Part shown: piece by piece, positions 25,999 to 35,701 of the stretch
Position numbering within the stretch: position 1 is the first letter of the stretch
How the letters are laid out: every line of letters begins with the position of its first letter
NCBI RefSeq assembly: GCF_014637725.1
Contig: NZ_BMFC01000003.1
Coordinates: forward strand, 62,001 to 126,000
DNA: 64,000 nucleotides
From: Marivita lacus
GTDB lineage: Bacteria > Pseudomonadota > Alphaproteobacteria > Rhodobacterales > Rhodobacteraceae
Reading direction: 5' to 3'
Made by a program: the position numbers and the translations under genes
Notes under the pieces: generated by a model
The model's database searches: none
Told to the model about the DNA's origin: nothing
The model's input: the letters and a program-made list of their open reading frames with translations, nothing else

Positions 25999-26511
25999 AT
26001 GATGAAAACGATAGCGCTTCTGACGGGGCGTCTGGCGCGGGTCGCGCTGTGGGTCGCGGGGATCGGGCTGGTCCTGATGACCGTTCTGATCGCGGCGCAG
26101 GTGTTCTGGCGCTACGTGCTGAACGACAGCCTCGTCTGGACCGAGCCCGCTTCGGTCATGATCATGGGGTGGTTCATTTTTCTGGGCGCCGCAGTCGGCA
26201 TCCGCGAAGGCTATCACCTGTCCTTCGATGTGCTGCTCTACGTCGTCCCGCAGCGGATCAAGCTGGTGCTGCACACGCTTTCCGATCTGGCCGTCGCGGG
26301 CTTTGGCGTCGGGATGATCTGGTATGGCTGGCAACTGGCCGAGCGCACCGCCGGGAACAAGCTGCCGAGTCTCGGAATTTCAGGTGCGTTCGATTTCGCC
26401 CCGATTGTCGCGGGCGGTGTCCTGATCGTGCTTTTTTCAACTGAACGTATCGCGCGCCGCGCTGCCGGTCTTCCGACCGCGCGCTTTGGCGAAGAGGCAG
26501 AGATCGACTGA
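25999..26511 (+). CDS. TRAP transporter small permease (DctQ family)
   Basis: 170 residues from ATG 25999; an in-frame ATG at 25984 adds five residues and cannot be excluded. Four membrane helices with the DctQ core FWRYVLNDSLVWTEPASVMIM and VGIREGYHLSFD. Its stop shares one base with the start of dctM (TGATG). Works with 26511-27791 and the binding protein at 24950-25930. Confidence 0.9.
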   Translation: MMKTIALLTGRLARVALWVAGIGLVLMTVLIAAQVFWRYVLNDSLVWTEPASVMIMGWFIFLGAAVGIREGYHLSFDVLLYVVPQRIKLVLHTLSDLAVAGFGVGMIWYGWQLAERTAGNKLPSLGISGAFDFAPIVAGGVLIVLFSTERIARRAAGLPTARFGEEAEID

Positions 26512-27791
26512 TGGAACTTTATGTCCTCTTCGGAACCTTCACGTTCCTGCTGCTGATCGGCACGCCCGTCGCGTTCTGCCTCGGCGTGTCCAGCTTTGCC
26601 ACCATCGCCTATCTTGGCCTGCCGCCGGTGGTGGTGTTCCAGCGGCTCAATTCCGGGGTGTCGGTCTTTGCACTGATGGCGATCCCGTTCTTCATCTACG
26701 CGGGCGACCTGATGGTGCGCGGCGACATTGCCCGACGTCTGGTGGCGCTGGCCGGCGGGTTCGTCGGCCATCTGCGCGGTGGGTTGGGGCAGGTCAACGT
26801 TCTGTCCTCGGTGATGTTCGGCGGCGTGTCGGGATCGGCTGCGGCGGATGCCAGCGCTGTCGGTGGCCTGATGGTGCCGCAGATGAAAGAGCGTGGCTAT
26901 GACACGGATTACGCGGTTAACATCACCGTTGTGAGTTCGATCATCGCGCTGCTTTTGCCGCCGTCGCACAACATGATCATCTATTCGATCGCGGCGGGTG
27001 GGCGCATTTCCATTGCCGACCTGTTCACCGCCGGGATCATTCCGGGCTTCCTGCTGGCCGGTCTGCTGATGGTGGCTGCGTGGGGAATGGCGGTGCGCAA
27101 GGGGTATCCGACCCAGCCGTTCCAGGGCGTGCGCATGCTGGGCACCCTGTTCGTGTCGGCAGCACCCGGTCTGATCCTCGTGGCGATCATCTTTGGCGGC
27201 GTGCGGTCGGGCATTTTCACCGCCTCCGAGTCCTCGAATATCGCGGTGGTCTATGCGCTGCTGGTGACGTTCTTTGTCTATCGCAGCCTGAGCTGGAGCG
27301 ATTTCATCGAAGCCACCTTTGCTGCCGTCCGGACGACCGCGATGGTGCTGTTGGTGATCGGCTGTGCGGCGGCCTTCGGCTGGCTGCTGGCCTATACGCG
27401 CGTGCCCGCGTCGATGGTCGCGCTCTTGCAGGGCGTGTCGGACAACCCGATCGTCATCCTGCTGCTCTTGAACCTCGTCCTGCTGCTCCTTGGCACGTTC
27501 ATGGACATGTCGCCGCTCATTGTCATCACAACCCCGATCTTTCTGCCGGTCGCCACGGCCTTCGGCGTCGATCCGGTGCATTTCGGGGTGATCCTGATCC
27601 TCAACCTCGGAATCGGTCTGTGTACGCCGCCGGTGGGGGCGGTGTTGTTCGTGGGCTGTGCGGTGGGGCGGATTCCGGTCTGGGATGCGGTGCGCACCAT
27701 CTGGCCCTTCTACGGCGCGGCGTTGGTGACGCTGATGCTCGTGACCTACATTCCGGCGCTGTCGCTCTGGCTGCCGTCGCTGTTCAGGTGA
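26511..27791 (+). CDS. TRAP transporter large permease (DctM family)
   Basis: 426 residues and about twelve helices. The family core is clear: LMVRGDIARRLVALAGGFVG, LRGGLGQVNVLSSVMFGGVS, GSAAADASAVGGLMVPQM, and late MSPLIVITTPIFLPVA and LNLGIGLCTPPVG. It forms the Na-driven channel of the uronate TRAP system with the small permease upstream. Confidence 0.93.
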   Translation: MELYVLFGTFTFLLLIGTPVAFCLGVSSFATIAYLGLPPVVVFQRLNSGVSVFALMAIPFFIYAGDLMVRGDIARRLVALAGGFVGHLRGGLGQVNVLSSVMFGGVSGSAAADASAVGGLMVPQMKERGYDTDYAVNITVVSSIIALLLPPSHNMIIYSIAAGGRISIADLFTAGIIPGFLLAGLLMVAAWGMAVRKGYPTQPFQGVRMLGTLFVSAAPGLILVAIIFGGVRSGIFTASESSNIAVVYALLVTFFVYRSLSWSDFIEATFAAVRTTAMVLLVIGCAAAFGWLLAYTRVPASMVALLQGVSDNPIVILLLLNLVLLLLGTFMDMSPLIVITTPIFLPVATAFGVDPVHFGVILILNLGIGLCTPPVGAVLFVGCAVGRIPVWDAVRTIWPFYGAALVTLMLVTYIPALSLWLPSLFR

Positions 27792-27799
27792 GGAAAGAC

Positions 27800-28105
27800 A
27801 TGACCTATCCCGTGGTGCCAACCGATCCGGGTGTGACCCGGCAAGTGCTGGCCGAAAACCCGGACCTGATGGTGGTGGCCTTCCGGTTTGAAGAGGGTGC
27901 GGAGGGCAAGCTGCACGATCATCCACACGTGCAGTCGACCTATGTCGAATCCGGGCGCTTCACGTTTATCGTGGGGGATGTGGAGCACGACCTCGGCCCC
28001 GGCGACAGTGTCGTGATCCCGTCCGGGGCTTGCCACGGCTGCCGCTGCCGCGAAGCAGGCACGCTGATCGACACCTTCACGCCACGCCGCGACGATTTTC
28101 TCTGA
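27800..28105 (+). CDS. kdgF: Cupin protein, KdgF-type unsaturated uronate hydrolase
   Basis: 101 residues, a single cupin domain; ATG 27800 has AGGAAAG before it. Metal-type residues are His39, His41, Gln45 and His79, and the C-terminus DTFTPRRDDFL has the Asp-Phe-Arg pattern seen in KdgF proteins. KdgF speeds ring opening of 4,5-unsaturated monouronates released by pectate or alginate lyases to 5-keto-4-deoxyuronate. The next gene, kduI, encodes the enzyme that uses this product, which supports the call over a generic cupin. Confidence 0.8.
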   Translation: MTYPVVPTDPGVTRQVLAENPDLMVVAFRFEEGAEGKLHDHPHVQSTYVESGRFTFIVGDVEHDLGPGDSVVIPSGACHGCRCREAGTLIDTFTPRRDDFL

Positions 28106-28123
28106 CCCGAAAGGCCTGACACC

Positions 28124-28948
28124 ATGCTCAAGACCCAAACCCGCCACGCCATCGACCCGGCCACGGCCAAGACGCTCGACACCGATCAGCTGCGGGATCA
28201 TTTCCATGTCGGGGGGCTGTTCGCGGAGGGCGAGATCAACCTTGTCTACTCGCACTACGACCGTCTGATTCTTGGCTCTGCGGTGCCAGCGGGCGGCACT
28301 CTGGTGCTGGATCAGGTCAAGGAGGCGGGCACGCCATCGCTCTTGGACCGGCGCGAGATGGGGGTGCTGAACATCGGCGACGCGGGCACTGTCAGCGTCG
28401 CGGGCGAAACCTACGAGATCGGCAGTGGCGAGGTTCTTTATATCGGCATGGGGTCTGGCCCGGTAACATTCGGCGGCAACGGGCGGTTTTACGTGCTGTC
28501 TGCCCCGGCGCATCATACCTATCCGACGCGACTGATCAAACTGTCTGAAGCCCGCCGCGTCGAGCTGGGCGCACGCGAAACCGCCAATGAGCGGGTCATC
28601 ATCCAGTTCCTGCATCCCGAAGTGTGCCAAAGCTGCCAGCTTCTGATGGGCTACACGCAATTTGCCGAAGGGTCGGTCTGGAACACGATGCCTGCCCATC
28701 TGCATGACCGTCGGATGGAGGCCTATCTCTATTTCCAGCTGCCCGAGAACCAGCGCGTGTTCCACCTGATGGGCGAGCCGTCGCAGACCCGGCACATCGT
28801 CATGGCCAATGAAGAGGCGGTGATCTCGCCGCCCTGGTCGATCCATGCGGGTGCAGGCACCGCGTCCTATACCTTTTGCTGGGCGATGGCGGGCGATAAT
28901 GTCGATTTCACCGACATGGACATGGTGGCGATGGAGGATCTTAGGTGA
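28124..28948 (+). CDS. kduI: 5-dehydro-4-deoxy-D-glucuronate isomerase
   Basis: 274 residues, usual length. It converts 5-keto-4-deoxyuronate to 3-deoxy-D-glycero-2,5-hexodiulosonate. The family signatures LPENQRVFHLMGEPSQTRH and the C-terminal cupin metal site (PAHLHDRRMEAYLYF, His/Glu ligands) are plain. It lies between kdgF and kduD, whose starts it nearly touches, in the order of the unsaturated uronate pathway. Confidence 0.95.
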   Translation: MLKTQTRHAIDPATAKTLDTDQLRDHFHVGGLFAEGEINLVYSHYDRLILGSAVPAGGTLVLDQVKEAGTPSLLDRREMGVLNIGDAGTVSVAGETYEIGSGEVLYIGMGSGPVTFGGNGRFYVLSAPAHHTYPTRLIKLSEARRVELGARETANERVIIQFLHPEVCQSCQLLMGYTQFAEGSVWNTMPAHLHDRRMEAYLYFQLPENQRVFHLMGEPSQTRHIVMANEEAVISPPWSIHAGAGTASYTFCWAMAGDNVDFTDMDMVAMEDLR

Positions 28949-29685
28949 GCATGTTTTCCCTTTCGGGGCGCCGCGCGCTGGTGACCGGCGCCAATACCGG
29001 CATCGGGCAGGCCATTGCCGTCGGACTGGCAGAGGCCGGGGCCGAGGTGATCTGTGCCGGGCGGCGCAGCTGTGACGAGACCGTGGAGGCGATCACGCAG
29101 GCCGGGGGAAGCGCGTCGTCGGTGCTGGTCGATTTCGCCGATCCGATGGCGGGGCAGGGGCTGTTCGGGGATGCGCCGATCGACATCCTCGTGAACAATG
29201 CGGGCATCATCCGCCGCGCCGATGCGCTCGAATTCTCCGAGGCCGATTGGGACGCGGTGATGGACGTGAACCTCAAGGCGCTGTTCTTCACAACGCAGGC
29301 CTTTGCCAAGGCGGTGATGGCGCGAGAGGGTACGGGGGCCGTGGTCAATATCGCGTCGCTGCTGTCGTTTCAGGGCGGCATCCGCGTGCCATCCTACACG
29401 GCGTCGAAACATGGCGTGGCAGGGCTGACCAAGCTTCTGGCAAACGAATGGGCCGCCAAGGGGATCAACGTGAACGCGGTCGCGCCCGGCTATATCGAGA
29501 CCAACAACACCGAGGCGTTGCGCAACGACCCGGAACGTAATCAGGCGATCCTCGACCGTATCCCGGCAGGCCGATGGGGTCAGGCCGAGGACATCGCGGG
29601 GGCTGCGGTCTATCTTTCCAGCCCGGCCGCAAAATACGTGCATGGTGCGGTGCTCAATGTCGATGGAGGCTGGCTTGCCCGCTGA
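28945..29685 (+). CDS. kduD: 2-dehydro-3-deoxy-D-gluconate 5-dehydrogenase (SDR family)
   Basis: 246 residues; classical short-chain dehydrogenase with TGANTGIG cofactor loop, NNAG, and the YTASK catalytic pair. It reduces 3-deoxy-hexodiulosonate to 2-keto-3-deoxygluconate using NADH. The start is taken as GTG 28945, which overlaps the kduI stop (GTGA) and has GGAGGA seven bases upstream; ATG 28951 is an alternative. The product feeds KdgK encoded at 21713-22636. Confidence 0.93.
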   Translation: MSMFSLSGRRALVTGANTGIGQAIAVGLAEAGAEVICAGRRSCDETVEAITQAGGSASSVLVDFADPMAGQGLFGDAPIDILVNNAGIIRRADALEFSEADWDAVMDVNLKALFFTTQAFAKAVMAREGTGAVVNIASLLSFQGGIRVPSYTASKHGVAGLTKLLANEWAAKGINVNAVAPGYIETNNTEALRNDPERNQAILDRIPAGRWGQAEDIAGAAVYLSSPAAKYVHGAVLNVDGGWLAR

Positions 29686-31087
29686 CACCGCTCAAGGCCC
29701 CAGGACGGGGATCGTGCATCTGGGCCTTGGCGCGTTTTTTCGCGGCTTCGGATGTGTGTTCGTGGCCGACGCGATGGCGGCGTCGGGTGGTGACTGGGGC
29801 ATCACAGGCGTGTCCCTGCGCAGCCCGGACACGCGCGATGCGCTGCAGGGGCAGGGCTGGGGCTATACATCCGTCACGCTTGCGCCTGAAGGCGAGCAGA
29901 CGCGCTGGATCGATGTTCTGAACGACGTGCTGGTCGCGCCCGAAGACCCCGACGCGGTGCTTGACGCGATGGCGGACCCGGCGGTTCGGATCGTCAGCCT
30001 GACGGTCACGGAAAAGGGCTATTGCCACAACCCGTCCACCGGCGCGCTGAACACCGATCATCCCGACATCCAGCACGACCTTGCCCATGATCTGCCGATG
30101 TCCGCTCCCGGCTTTCTGGTGCGTGCTCTGGCGCGTCGTCGCGCGGCGGGGAACGCGCCCTTTACCGTGCTGACCTGTGACAACCTTCCGGAAAATGGCC
30201 GTCTGGTGCGCGGTCTGGTGCTGGAGTTTGCGCAGCGACTGGACCCCACGCTGGCCGACTGGATCGCCACCGAAGGGCGGTTCCCATCGACGATGGTGGA
30301 CCGCATCACGCCGGCCACCACCGAGGCCGACATTGCCCGCGTTGCCCAACTGACAGGCCATGTCGATGCAGCGCCAGTGATGCACGAACCCTTTGCCCAA
30401 TGGGTGATCGAGGATGATTTCGTCGGCGGCGCGCGGCCTGATTTCGCGGCAGCAGGTGTCGAGATGGTGCAGGACGTGACCGCGCATGAGCACATGAAGC
30501 TGCGCATGCTCAACGGCACCCATTCGGCGCTGGCCTATACCGGCTATCTTGCCGGGCACGAGACCATTGCCGACACCGTCGCGGACCCTGTCTTTGCGTC
30601 TTATGTCCGCCAGCTCTGGTCCGAGATCATGCCCGCCGTGCAGGCGCCAGAAGGTGTGAGCCTGACCGACTATGCCGATGCGCTGTTCGACCGGTACGCC
30701 AATCCCCGCATCCGCCACAGGACATGGCAGATCGCGATGGATGGCAGCCAGAAACTGCCGCAGCGCATTCTGGGCAGCCTTGAGGCCAATGTCGCGGGCG
30801 GGCACGCCTCTCCGGCGCTGTGCCTCGCCGTGGCTTCTTGGATGCGCTATGTCGGCGGTGTCGATGAACATGGACGGGCGATTGACGTGCGGGATCCGAT
30901 GGCGGAGCGTTTGCGCGCCGTGTCCGACAGCGCCGATACGCCCGAGGGCAAGGTGGCTGCATTGTTGGGAGTTCGGGACGTGTTTCCTGCGGATCTGGCC
31001 GCCGCGCTAAAAACGCCGGTCACGATCGCCGCGACGCGATTGTGGAAAGACGGCACCCGCGCCGCGATCACACAGGTGCTTGCATGA
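29675..31087 (+). CDS. uxuB: Mannitol dehydrogenase-family oxidoreductase, fructuronate reductase
   Basis: About 470 residues. It reduces D-fructuronate to D-mannonate with NADH. Seen: N-terminal Rossmann start IVHLGLGAFFRGF, LTVTEKGYCHNP, VLTCDNLPENG, the active-site region ahead of HEHMKLRMLNGTHSALAY with the family Lys, and QKLPQRILGSLEAN. Start is uncertain: a TTG at 29675 is best placed behind a GGAGG inside the end of kduD, while an ATG at 29663 lacks such a site. No separate tagaturonate reductase is encoded nearby, so this enzyme may serve both branches. Confidence 0.88.
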   Translation: MPADTAQGPRTGIVHLGLGAFFRGFGCVFVADAMAASGGDWGITGVSLRSPDTRDALQGQGWGYTSVTLAPEGEQTRWIDVLNDVLVAPEDPDAVLDAMADPAVRIVSLTVTEKGYCHNPSTGALNTDHPDIQHDLAHDLPMSAPGFLVRALARRRAAGNAPFTVLTCDNLPENGRLVRGLVLEFAQRLDPTLADWIATEGRFPSTMVDRITPATTEADIARVAQLTGHVDAAPVMHEPFAQWVIEDDFVGGARPDFAAAGVEMVQDVTAHEHMKLRMLNGTHSALAYTGYLAGHETIADTVADPVFASYVRQLWSEIMPAVQAPEGVSLTDYADALFDRYANPRIRHRTWQIAMDGSQKLPQRILGSLEANVAGGHASPALCLAVASWMRYVGGVDEHGRAIDVRDPMAERLRAVSDSADTPEGKVAALLGVRDVFPADLAAALKTPVTIAATRLWKDGTRAAITQVLA

Positions 31088-32256
31088 TCGAGACATGGCG
31101 CTGGTACGGCGAGTTCGACCCGATCACGCTGGCCGAAGTGGCGCAGACCGGGGCGTCGGGCATCGTCACCGCATTGCACGCCATCCCCTATGGCGAGATC
31201 TGGTCCTCCGAGGCAGTCGCAGCACGCAAAAGTGCCGTGGAGGCTGCGGGCTTTGTCTGGTCCGTTGTCGAAAGCCTGCCGGTGCATGAGCGCATCAAGA
31301 CAGGCGACGGCGATCTGTCGGGGCTTTTCGCGAATTACCGCCAGTCGATGGCCAATCTGGCCGCGCAGGGCATCCGGACGATCTGCTACAATTTCATGCC
31401 GCTGCTGGACTGGACTCGCACCGATCTGGCTGCCCCGGTCGCAGGCGGTGCCACCTGCCTGCGGTTCGAGGCGACCCATATGGCCGCGTTCGAGATTCAC
31501 ATGCTGGGGCGTCAGGCCGCCGAGGACGACTACAGCGACGAGGTGCGTGTGCGTGCTGCCGCGTGGTTCCAACAGGCGACAGAGACTGAGCGTGACAAGT
31601 TGCTGTCCTCGATCATGGCGGGGATGCCTGGCGCGTTCGACCGCTACGACATTCCGGGCCTGCGCAAGGCCCTTGCAGGCTATGACGGGATCGACCGCGA
31701 TGCCCTGCGCGCCAATTACGCGCGGTTCCTGTCCGAGGTGGTTCCGGCGGCAGAGGATCTGGGCATCCGGCTCTGCGTGCATCCCGACGATCCGCCCCGC
31801 GACATTCTTGGTCTGCCGCGCATCGTCTCGACCGGCGCCGATCTGGACTGGATTCTGACCGCGCAGGACAGCCCGGCCAATGGCGTGACGCTGTGTTCCG
31901 GCTCGCTTGGCGCACATCCCGGCAATGACGTTCCGGCGATTGCCGCACAGGTCGCCGGGCGGATCCATTTCGCCCATCTGCGCAATGTCCGCAAGGAACC
32001 GGACGGGTCGTTCGAGGAAGCGGCGCATCTTGAAGGGGACACGGACATGGTGGCGCTCTTGCGGGTTCTGCTGGGTGAAGAGGCGCGGCGGCGGGCCGCG
32101 GGCCGTGCGGATGACGCGATCCCGTTTCGTCCCGATCACGGGCATCACATGCTGAGCGATCACGACCGTGACTTCGTGCCGGGCTATCCGCTGATCGGTC
32201 GTCTGCGCGGTCTGGCGGAATTGCGCGGCGTGATCCGGGGGATCGGTCATGTCTGA
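31084..32256 (+). CDS. uxuA: Mannonate dehydratase
   Basis: 390 residues from ATG 31084, overlapping the uxuB stop as ATGA. It dehydrates D-mannonate to 2-keto-3-deoxygluconate. TIM-barrel landmarks: ETWRWYGEFDPITL at the N-terminus, TICYNFMPLLDWTRTDL, LCVHPDDPPRDILGLPRI with metal His, LCSGSLGAHP (metal Cys region), HFAHLRNV, and RPDHGHHMLSD near the end. All of these are family hallmarks. Confidence 0.95.
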   Translation: MIETWRWYGEFDPITLAEVAQTGASGIVTALHAIPYGEIWSSEAVAARKSAVEAAGFVWSVVESLPVHERIKTGDGDLSGLFANYRQSMANLAAQGIRTICYNFMPLLDWTRTDLAAPVAGGATCLRFEATHMAAFEIHMLGRQAAEDDYSDEVRVRAAAWFQQATETERDKLLSSIMAGMPGAFDRYDIPGLRKALAGYDGIDRDALRANYARFLSEVVPAAEDLGIRLCVHPDDPPRDILGLPRIVSTGADLDWILTAQDSPANGVTLCSGSLGAHPGNDVPAIAAQVAGRIHFAHLRNVRKEPDGSFEEAAHLEGDTDMVALLRVLLGEEARRRAAGRADDAIPFRPDHGHHMLSDHDRDFVPGYPLIGRLRGLAELRGVIRGIGHV

Positions 32257-33772
32257 TCCGCTGGTCTTGCATCCATCTGACAACGTGGCAGTCCTCTGTG
32301 CGCGGGCGCAGGCGGGCGAGGATCCGTTGCGTCTTGGCGTGCCGCTGGCAGCGCCCCTCTCGGCGGGTCACAAGATCGCCCGTCAGACCATTGCCGCAGG
32401 TGATCCGGTTCTCAAGTTCGGCCAGTTCATCGGCAGGGCCACCGCCGACATCGCGGCGGGCGCCCATGTCCATACCGCCAATTGCGAGTTCGACAACCCG
32501 GAACAGGCCTATGCCATCGGTGCCGATCTGGCAGCGGCACAGGCGGCGATCCCGGTGGTCGCGCCTGTGACCTTCGACGGCTATCTGCGCGCGGACGGGC
32601 GTGTCGGCACCCGCAACTACATCGCGCTTCTGGCGACGGTGAACTGTTCGGCCACGGTGATCCGCCGTGCCGCGTCAGAGATCGAGTCCAGCGGCCTGCT
32701 GGACGCGTATGACAATATCGACGGCATCGTGGCTCTGGCCCATGGCACCGGCTGCGGCATGGCGGGCAGCGGCGCGGGATTCGAGATCCTCGACCGGGTG
32801 CTCTGGGGCCATGCGACCCATCCAAATGTGGGTGCGGCGGTCTTTGTCGGTCTGGGCTGCGAGGTGATGCAGATCGCGCGGATGCAATCTCATTTCGGCA
32901 CGACCGGCACCGACCGGCTGCACGCGCTGACCATACAGGACACTGGCGGCACCCTTGCGACCATCGACGCCATCAAGGCACATGTCGCGGGCATCCTGCG
33001 CGATGTGAACGCCGCACGGCGCAGTGCGCAGCCGATGTCGGCGCTGCGGGTGGCGTTGCAATGCGGCGGGTCGGACGGGTTTTCCAGCATCACCGCCAAC
33101 CCGGCGCTTGGCGTGGCCAGCGACCTGATCGTGGGGCAGGGCGGCACCGCGATCCTGTCCGAGACGCCCGAGATTTACGGCGCCGAACAATTGCTCCTGC
33201 GGCGTGCTGCCTCTGGCGCGGTGGCCGAGAAGCTGATCGCGCAGATCAAGTGGTGGGAGCGCTATACCGCGCAGAACGGCGGTTCGCTCGACAACAACCC
33301 AAGCCCGGGCAACAAGCAGGGTGGCATCACCACCATTCTGGAGAAATCGCTGGGCGCTGCGGCCAAGGGGGGTGCGACCCCGCTGACCGCTGTCTACGAG
33401 TATGCAGAACCGGTGACAGAGCCGGGTCTCGTGTTCATGGACACGCCCGGATATGATCCGGTCTCGGTGACGGGCCAGATCGCGGGCGGTGCGCAGATTG
33501 TTGTTTTCACCACAGGGCGGGGATCGGCCTTTGGATCGAAACCCGCGCCGACGATCAAGCTCGCCACCTCGGACCGGCTGTTCGCGCAGATGCCCGACGA
33601 CATGGATCTCAACTCCGGCGATATCCTGTCGCGGGGCGTCGGCATCGCCGAGAAAGGCTGCGAGATTTTCGACCTGATCCGCGCCACCGCCTCGGGTCAG
33701 CCGACCAAGTCCGAAGCGCTTGGCCTTGGCGATCACGAATTTGTCCCATGGCAGATCGGCGCGGTGATGTAG
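32249..33772 (+). CDS. uxaA: Altronate dehydratase
   Basis: 507 residues, containing both parts of the family: an N-terminal SAF-type domain (about 1-100) and the C-terminal catalytic domain (TFDGYLRADGRVGTRNYIAL, HGTGCGM, GLGCEVMQ, CGGSDGFSSITANPALG, MDLNSGDIL). It dehydrates D-altronate to 2-keto-3-deoxygluconate in galacturonate breakdown. Overlaps uxuA by eight bases. It gives this operon the galacturonate end-step although no uxaB is present. Confidence 0.93.
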   Translation: MSDPLVLHPSDNVAVLCARAQAGEDPLRLGVPLAAPLSAGHKIARQTIAAGDPVLKFGQFIGRATADIAAGAHVHTANCEFDNPEQAYAIGADLAAAQAAIPVVAPVTFDGYLRADGRVGTRNYIALLATVNCSATVIRRAASEIESSGLLDAYDNIDGIVALAHGTGCGMAGSGAGFEILDRVLWGHATHPNVGAAVFVGLGCEVMQIARMQSHFGTTGTDRLHALTIQDTGGTLATIDAIKAHVAGILRDVNAARRSAQPMSALRVALQCGGSDGFSSITANPALGVASDLIVGQGGTAILSETPEIYGAEQLLLRRAASGAVAEKLIAQIKWWERYTAQNGGSLDNNPSPGNKQGGITTILEKSLGAAAKGGATPLTAVYEYAEPVTEPGLVFMDTPGYDPVSVTGQIAGGAQIVVFTTGRGSAFGSKPAPTIKLATSDRLFAQMPDDMDLNSGDILSRGVGIAEKGCEIFDLIRATASGQPTKSEALGLGDHEFVPWQIGAVM

Positions 33773-33832
33773 GGCGCGCGCGAGCTACGCTAGCGGCTTG
33801 TCTCGGCCCGCGATTGGCCGCATCTTCGCGCC

Positions 33833-35701
33833 ATGATGCAGATCATGGAACATCGCCGACATGTCGGCAGACGGCCTTTCGCAGTCGCGTTGATCGCGGG
33901 GGGCGTGGCGCTTGTGCTGGCGGCGCTGGCGCTGCTCTTTCCGGTGCTCGAACGGATGTATCTGGGCCAGCTTGGCACCCGCGAGGCTCCGACCCTCACC
34001 CTTGCGGTCGAGGGCCTCAACGGATCGCTGCGCCGGTTCGAGGCGCTGCCCGGCCTGATCGCGGAACGCCCCGATCTGGTGCAGGCGCTGCGCGACCCCT
34101 CCGATGCCGACCTGATTGCGCGGGTGAATGACGATCTGCACCGCACCGCCGAAGACGTCGGCCTGTCGGATATCTTCGTCATCGACTTCTCGGGACTGAC
34201 CATCGCGGCCAGCAACCACTGGAAAGACCTGTCCTTCGTCGGCCAGAACTTCGCCTACCGTCCCTATTTCACCCTCGCCCTTGCCGGGGATCAGGGCCGG
34301 TTCTTCGCGCTGGGCACCACGTCGGGGGAACGCGGCTATTTCTTTGCCGAAGCGGTGCGCGACGGGTCCGAGATCATCGGGGTGCTGGCGGTCAAGTTCA
34401 CCGTCGACGACTTTGAAGAGGCGTGGCGCGACGGCAGCAACAAGCTCATCGTTCTGGACGATGCGGGGGTGATCTTCATGGCCAGCCGGCCAGCGTGGCA
34501 GTTCCGGTCGCTGGTGCCGCTCAGCCCCGAGGCGCGCGCGGCCATCGAAGAAACCAAGAAATACCCGATGGACGCGCTGGTACCGCTTCAAGCCGTGCAA
34601 GCGCCGTTCGACGACAGGTTCCGGCAGGTGGCGATCACCGATGAGGCCGGCACAACAGAGCGTTTCATCGTGCAGAGCCAGACCATTCCCGAAGCCGGAT
34701 GGGACGTGCTGCTGCTGACGCCCGCGGAACAGGCGTGGACCCGCGCGATGGGCACCGTTGCGCTCTCGGCGCTGCTGCTCTTGCTGGTCGGGCTGATCGC
34801 GACCGTCGTGATCCAGCGGCGCATGCAGTTGCAGGAACGCATCCGCGCCGCGCTGTCGATGCAGGAAGAACTCGAACACCGGGTCAGCCAGCGCACGGCG
34901 GAACTCAAGGCGGCCAACCATCTCATCATGCAGGAGGTCGAGGAACGGCGCGCTGCGGAAAACCGTCTGCGCCGGACCCAGACCGAATTGATCCAGGCGG
35001 GCAAGCTGGCGGCCTTGGGCCAGATGGCGGCGGCACTCAGCCATGAATTCAACCAGCCGCTTGCCGCGGTCAAATCCTTTGCCCGCAATGCCGCCGCCTA
35101 TCTTGACCGGGGAGAGTCGGAAAAGGTGCGCCAGAATGTCGGAATGATCGACGACATGGTCGACCGGCTGGCCGCCATCTCGACCCATCTGCGCAACTTT
35201 GCCCGCCGTCCGGGGGAAAAGACCGAACCCGTGCTGCTGAACCGGGCTCTGGATACGGCGCTGGTCATTCTGGAGCCCAAGCTGCGCGCCACCGGGTGCC
35301 GGGTCAGCCACGAGATCGGTTGCGGCGACATCTGGGTTCTGGGCGGGCAGGTGCGGCTGCAACAGGTCTTCGTCAATCTGCTCAGCAACGCGGTGGATGC
35401 GATGGGCGATGTGCCCGACCCGGTGATCGACCTGACGCTTGTGCAGGAGGACAGCGAGATCCATGTCCGCGTCCGGGATCGCGGCACCGGCATGACCGAG
35501 GCCGAGATTGCCCAGCTTTTCGATCCGTTCTTCACCACCAAGGAGCCGGGCAAGGGGCTTGGGCTGGGGCTGTCGATCTCCTACAACATCGTGCGCGATT
35601 TCGGCGGCACGCTAGGCGGGCGCAATCATCCCGAGGGAGGTGCGGTGTTCAGCGTGACTTTGAAGCTGGCCGAGGCCCCGTCACTGGCGGCAGCGGAATG
35701 A
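33833..35701 (+). CDS. dctB: Membrane sensor histidine kinase, DctB type
   Basis: 622 residues. N-terminal membrane helix (about 18-38), a periplasmic double-PAS-like sensor (about 40-300; SDIFVIDFSGLTIAASNHWKD, GQNFAYRPYF), a second helix near 305-325, a short coiled coil (QRTAELKAANHL), then the HisKA box ALSHEFNQPLAAVKSF with the phosphorylated His404, and an ATPase domain (NLLSNAVDAM, RDRGTGM, GKGLGLGLSIS). The periplasmic part matches the C4-dicarboxylate sensor DctB. It overlaps the response regulator by ATGA and precedes a TAXI-TRAP importer, so it may sense that importer's substrate rather than succinate. Confidence 0.87.
   Translation: MMQIMEHRRHVGRRPFAVALIAGGVALVLAALALLFPVLERMYLGQLGTREAPTLTLAVEGLNGSLRRFEALPGLIAERPDLVQALRDPSDADLIARVNDDLHRTAEDVGLSDIFVIDFSGLTIAASNHWKDLSFVGQNFAYRPYFTLALAGDQGRFFALGTTSGERGYFFAEAVRDGSEIIGVLAVKFTVDDFEEAWRDGSNKLIVLDDAGVIFMASRPAWQFRSLVPLSPEARAAIEETKKYPMDALVPLQAVQAPFDDRFRQVAITDEAGTTERFIVQSQTIPEAGWDVLLLTPAEQAWTRAMGTVALSALLLLLVGLIATVVIQRRMQLQERIRAALSMQEELEHRVSQRTAELKAANHLIMQEVEERRAAENRLRRTQTELIQAGKLAALGQMAAALSHEFNQPLAAVKSFARNAAAYLDRGESEKVRQNVGMIDDMVDRLAAISTHLRNFARRPGEKTEPVLLNRALDTALVILEPKLRATGCRVSHEIGCGDIWVLGGQVRLQQVFVNLLSNAVDAMGDVPDPVIDLTLVQEDSEIHVRVRDRGTGMTEAEIAQLFDPFFTTKEPGKGLGLGLSISYNIVRDFGGTLGGRNHPEGGAVFSVTLKLAEAPSLAAAE

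Noticed and set aside
26238-27926. 562-residue minus-strand frame with H/R/Q-rich sequence
   Set aside because: Antisense to the uronate TRAP large permease; low-complexity shadow composition.
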